Below the pieces are notes generated by a model. It ran no database searches and had not been told where the DNA came from. It worked only from the letters and a program-made list of their open reading frames with translations. The position numbers and the translations under genes are program-made. A DNA stretch of 40,080 nt from the NCBI GenBank assembly GCA_903930545.1, contig CAIYZB010000246.1:1-40080 (forward strand). The letters run 5' to 3'. Source of the stretch: an uncultured Alphaproteobacteria bacterium (GTDB taxonomy: Bacteria > Pseudomonadota > Alphaproteobacteria > Caulobacterales > Caulobacteraceae). Every line of letters begins with the position of its first letter. Position 1 is the first letter of the stretch. Shown one piece after another: positions 38,132 through 40,080 of this stretch.

Positions 38132-39187
38132 ATGAGAGCCCCATCCCTTTCGATCCTCGCCCTTCTGGCCGCCTGTTCGCCCGCCGCACCGGTGGAAAGC
38201 GCGCCGGTTGCCATCAAGCCAGGCCCGGCAGCCGTCTATTACGAGACCACCCTGGCCGGAGCCCCAAAGCTGATCCTGCCCCTGGCCTGCGAGCCGGGGG
38301 TGACCTGCGAACTCCAGAACGGGATCGATCGCGATCCGGGGCCGGATGCCCAGGACTACCGATGCGGCCGACACACCTATCAGGCCCATAACGGGGTCGA
38401 TATCCGGCTGAAGGACCTGGCCGCCCAGCGGGCCGGGGTCGCCGTCCTGGCACCGGCGGCGGGCACAGTGACGGGCATCCGCGACAGCATGGCCGACATT
38501 TCCGTCAAGGCCCCGGGGGCTCCGGATGTTTCCCGCCAGATGTGCGGTAACGGCGTGGCAATCAATCACGGCGGCGGCTGGACCTCGCAATACTGCCACA
38601 TGGCCCTGGGCAGTATCCTGGTGCGTCCCGGTCAGGTGGTCAGTGCCGGTCAGCCCCTGGGCCGCGTGGGTCTGTCGGGCAATACAGAGTATCCGCACCT
38701 GCACATGACCATCTGGAAGGATGGCGTGGTTTCAGACCCCTTTGCGCCACAGGGTGATCCCCAGGCCTGTGATCCCGACGCCAACCCGGGCGGATTGTGG
38801 ATCCGGTCTGTCGGTCAGGCCCTGGGGTACAAGCGCGGGGTGGCGCTGAACACCGGTTTTGCCGGAGACAGCCTCGACAATCTGAAGCTGGAAGAGGCCC
38901 AGGTGCCCCCGCCCGGTCCAACAACCCCCGCCCTTCTGGCCTATGTACGGCTGCTCAATCTGGAAGGCGGCGACGAGATCGAACTCACCCTTTCAGGACC
39001 CGATGGCAAGATCCTGACCACTGCCCGCCAGCCGCCCCTGGACCGGGCCAAGGCGCAGTATCTGGTGTTTTCAGGACGAAAGACCCCGGCCGGCGGCTGG
39101 CCAGCGGGGACATACTCGGCCCGCTACAAAGTGATCCGCGGTGGCACTGACGCCGTTGCTGGAGCCTTTTCCTACAGCATCAAGTGA
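38132..39187 (+). CDS. M23 family metallopeptidase, probable lipoprotein
   Basis: N-terminus MRAPSLSILALLAACSPAAP (lipobox LAAC); HNGVDIRLKD, GVAINHGGGWTSQYCHM, GLSGNTEYPHLHM. Confidence 0.92.
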   Translation: MRAPSLSILALLAACSPAAPVESAPVAIKPGPAAVYYETTLAGAPKLILPLACEPGVTCELQNGIDRDPGPDAQDYRCGRHTYQAHNGVDIRLKDLAAQRAGVAVLAPAAGTVTGIRDSMADISVKAPGAPDVSRQMCGNGVAINHGGGWTSQYCHMALGSILVRPGQVVSAGQPLGRVGLSGNTEYPHLHMTIWKDGVVSDPFAPQGDPQACDPDANPGGLWIRSVGQALGYKRGVALNTGFAGDSLDNLKLEEAQVPPPGPTTPALLAYVRLLNLEGGDEIELTLSGPDGKILTTARQPPLDRAKAQYLVFSGRKTPAGGWPAGTYSARYKVIRGGTDAVAGAFSYSIK

Positions 39188-39305
39188 CAGGCCAGGGGCC
39201 GGAGGTTTCTGGCCAGTTAACTTGGTTGTGATCTGCCAGCGGGTTCTGGAAAGACCCATTATGGGGTATAGAAGACTTTCAGCTTCTCCAGGGCTGTGTC
39301 GCATG

Positions 39306-39345
39306 GGCCGGGCAGATGACCTTTCAGGTCGCTGTCCGGCCTTTT
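39306..39345 (+). terminator. Rho-independent terminator
   Basis: GGCCGGGCAG-AT-GACCT-TTC-AGGTC-G-CTGTCCGGCC-TTTT: nested stems followed by T4 on the plus strand. Confidence 0.7.
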
Positions 39346-39356
39346 GATTCCCGGGG

Positions 39357-40080
39357 TCAGACGATGACCTGATCGGCCTTGGGGATGATGTTGATGACCC
39401 CGAACTTGGCCATCCAGAGCATGCCTCGCTCGACGAAATACTGCCTTCCGACCGGAATGGCCTGAAGAACGTCATGGACCCGGATCCTTCCGCCAGCTGA
39501 GGTCAGGTCAAAGACCCTTTCGGCCTCGCCCATGGTCATGAAGGCCACTGTCGAGAAGACCGCCAGGGGTCCGGTGAGCCGGCTATTGGCCTCGGCCCAG
39601 GTCATGCCCGGAGGGACATAGACCAGATTCTCTCGGGTCATGGCCTCCGTCGGATAGGATGCGAACAGGCGGAAGGGGTCCATCCGCCAGGGATTGTCCT
39701 TCAGGGCCACCGCAGCATCCTTGCGGGGCGGCGTGGCCTTACGCCGGGCATTCTGCTCCCCCCACAGGGCCTGGTACTGGGGGATCACCACCTTCCAGTC
39801 GAAGGTGTCGCGGGCATGGCGGGCGGCGGTGGCCCCCATCCGGGCCCTCAGGTCCGGGTTTTCGACCAGCTGCAGAATAGCATCGGCCGCCTTTTCCAGG
39901 TCGACCACGGTGAACTGACCACTGGTGCCGACATAGTGGTCGTAATTGATCCAGTCATTGGCATAGCGATGTGCCAGATCCGGCCCCAGACCGGCCCGGG
40001 GCGCAAAGGTCGGGATCCGAAAACCATCCAGTCCATGGCGCACTGTGTCGCGGTAGCCGTTCCAGTCCGTGACCACCACA
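39357..40080 (-). CDS. Glycosyltransferase (GT4-like), 5' end beyond window
   Basis: VVTDWNGYRDTVRHGLDGFRIPT...AADAILQLVENPDLRARMGATAARHARDTFDWKVVIPQYQALW typical GT4 C-terminal region; the M at 40079 is probably internal. Confidence 0.82.
   Translation of the reverse strand, partial: VVVTDWNGYRDTVRHGLDGFRIPTFAPRAGLGPDLAHRYANDWINYDHYVGTSGQFTVVDLEKAADAILQLVENPDLRARMGATAARHARDTFDWKVVIPQYQALWGEQNARRKATPPRKDAAVALKDNPWRMDPFRLFASYPTEAMTRENLVYVPPGMTWAEANSRLTGPLAVFSTVAFMTMGEAERVFDLTSAGGRIRVHDVLQAIPVGRQYFVERGMLWMAKFGVINIIPKADQVIV

Noticed and set aside
37262-38704. 480-aa minus-strand ORF
   Set aside because: Antisense to the sulfotransferase and M23 genes; no recognisable domain.

Overview
This is a GC-rich chromosomal window, probably from a Caulobacterales-type alphaproteobacterium (inferred from gene content and order only). 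Coding density is high. I recognised no rRNA, tRNA, CRISPR, transposase or prophage genes. Left to right it contains: a truncated ABC exporter with a possible leader ORF; ubiA; a fatty acid desaturase; a methyltransferase; VOC, YjbR/MmcQ and GNAT proteins; ubiD; MAPEG; an LPS/lipid A neighbourhood (pmbA, inositol-phosphatase-like, DUF4170, tyrosine-phosphatase-like, MsbA-like ABC exporter, DUF374 acyltransferase, CDF metal transporter, waaA, lpxK); a phosphotransferase; purD; the phosphate regulon phoR-pstC-pstA-pstB-phoU-phoB on the minus strand; an HxlR/SDR/chromene-isomerase unit; and a surface-glycan block. That block has a WecG/TagA glycosyltransferase, a TPR-OGT-like GT41 protein, a seven-gene minus-strand operon in which every gene overlaps the next (CmcI-like, rfbF, rfbG, sugar C-methyltransferase, 3,5-epimerase-like, hexapeptide acyltransferase, NAD-dependent reductase), a sulfotransferase, an M23 lipoprotein and a truncated glycosyltransferase. 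The observations I rate highest are: (i) the operon apparently making a CDP-activated, C-methylated, possibly acylated/O-methylated sugar without rfbH; (ii) a phoR ORF with no visible membrane-spanning segment and no canonical start after the upstream hxlR stop; (iii) a promoter/perfect Shine-Dalgarno/19-aa ORF leader plus a 12-nt tandem repeat upstream of the ABC exporter; (iv) a Pho box between phoR and pstC; (v) an alphaproteobacterial-type LexA box candidate upstream of a VOC gene; and (vi) several perfect palindromes at promoters or start codons.
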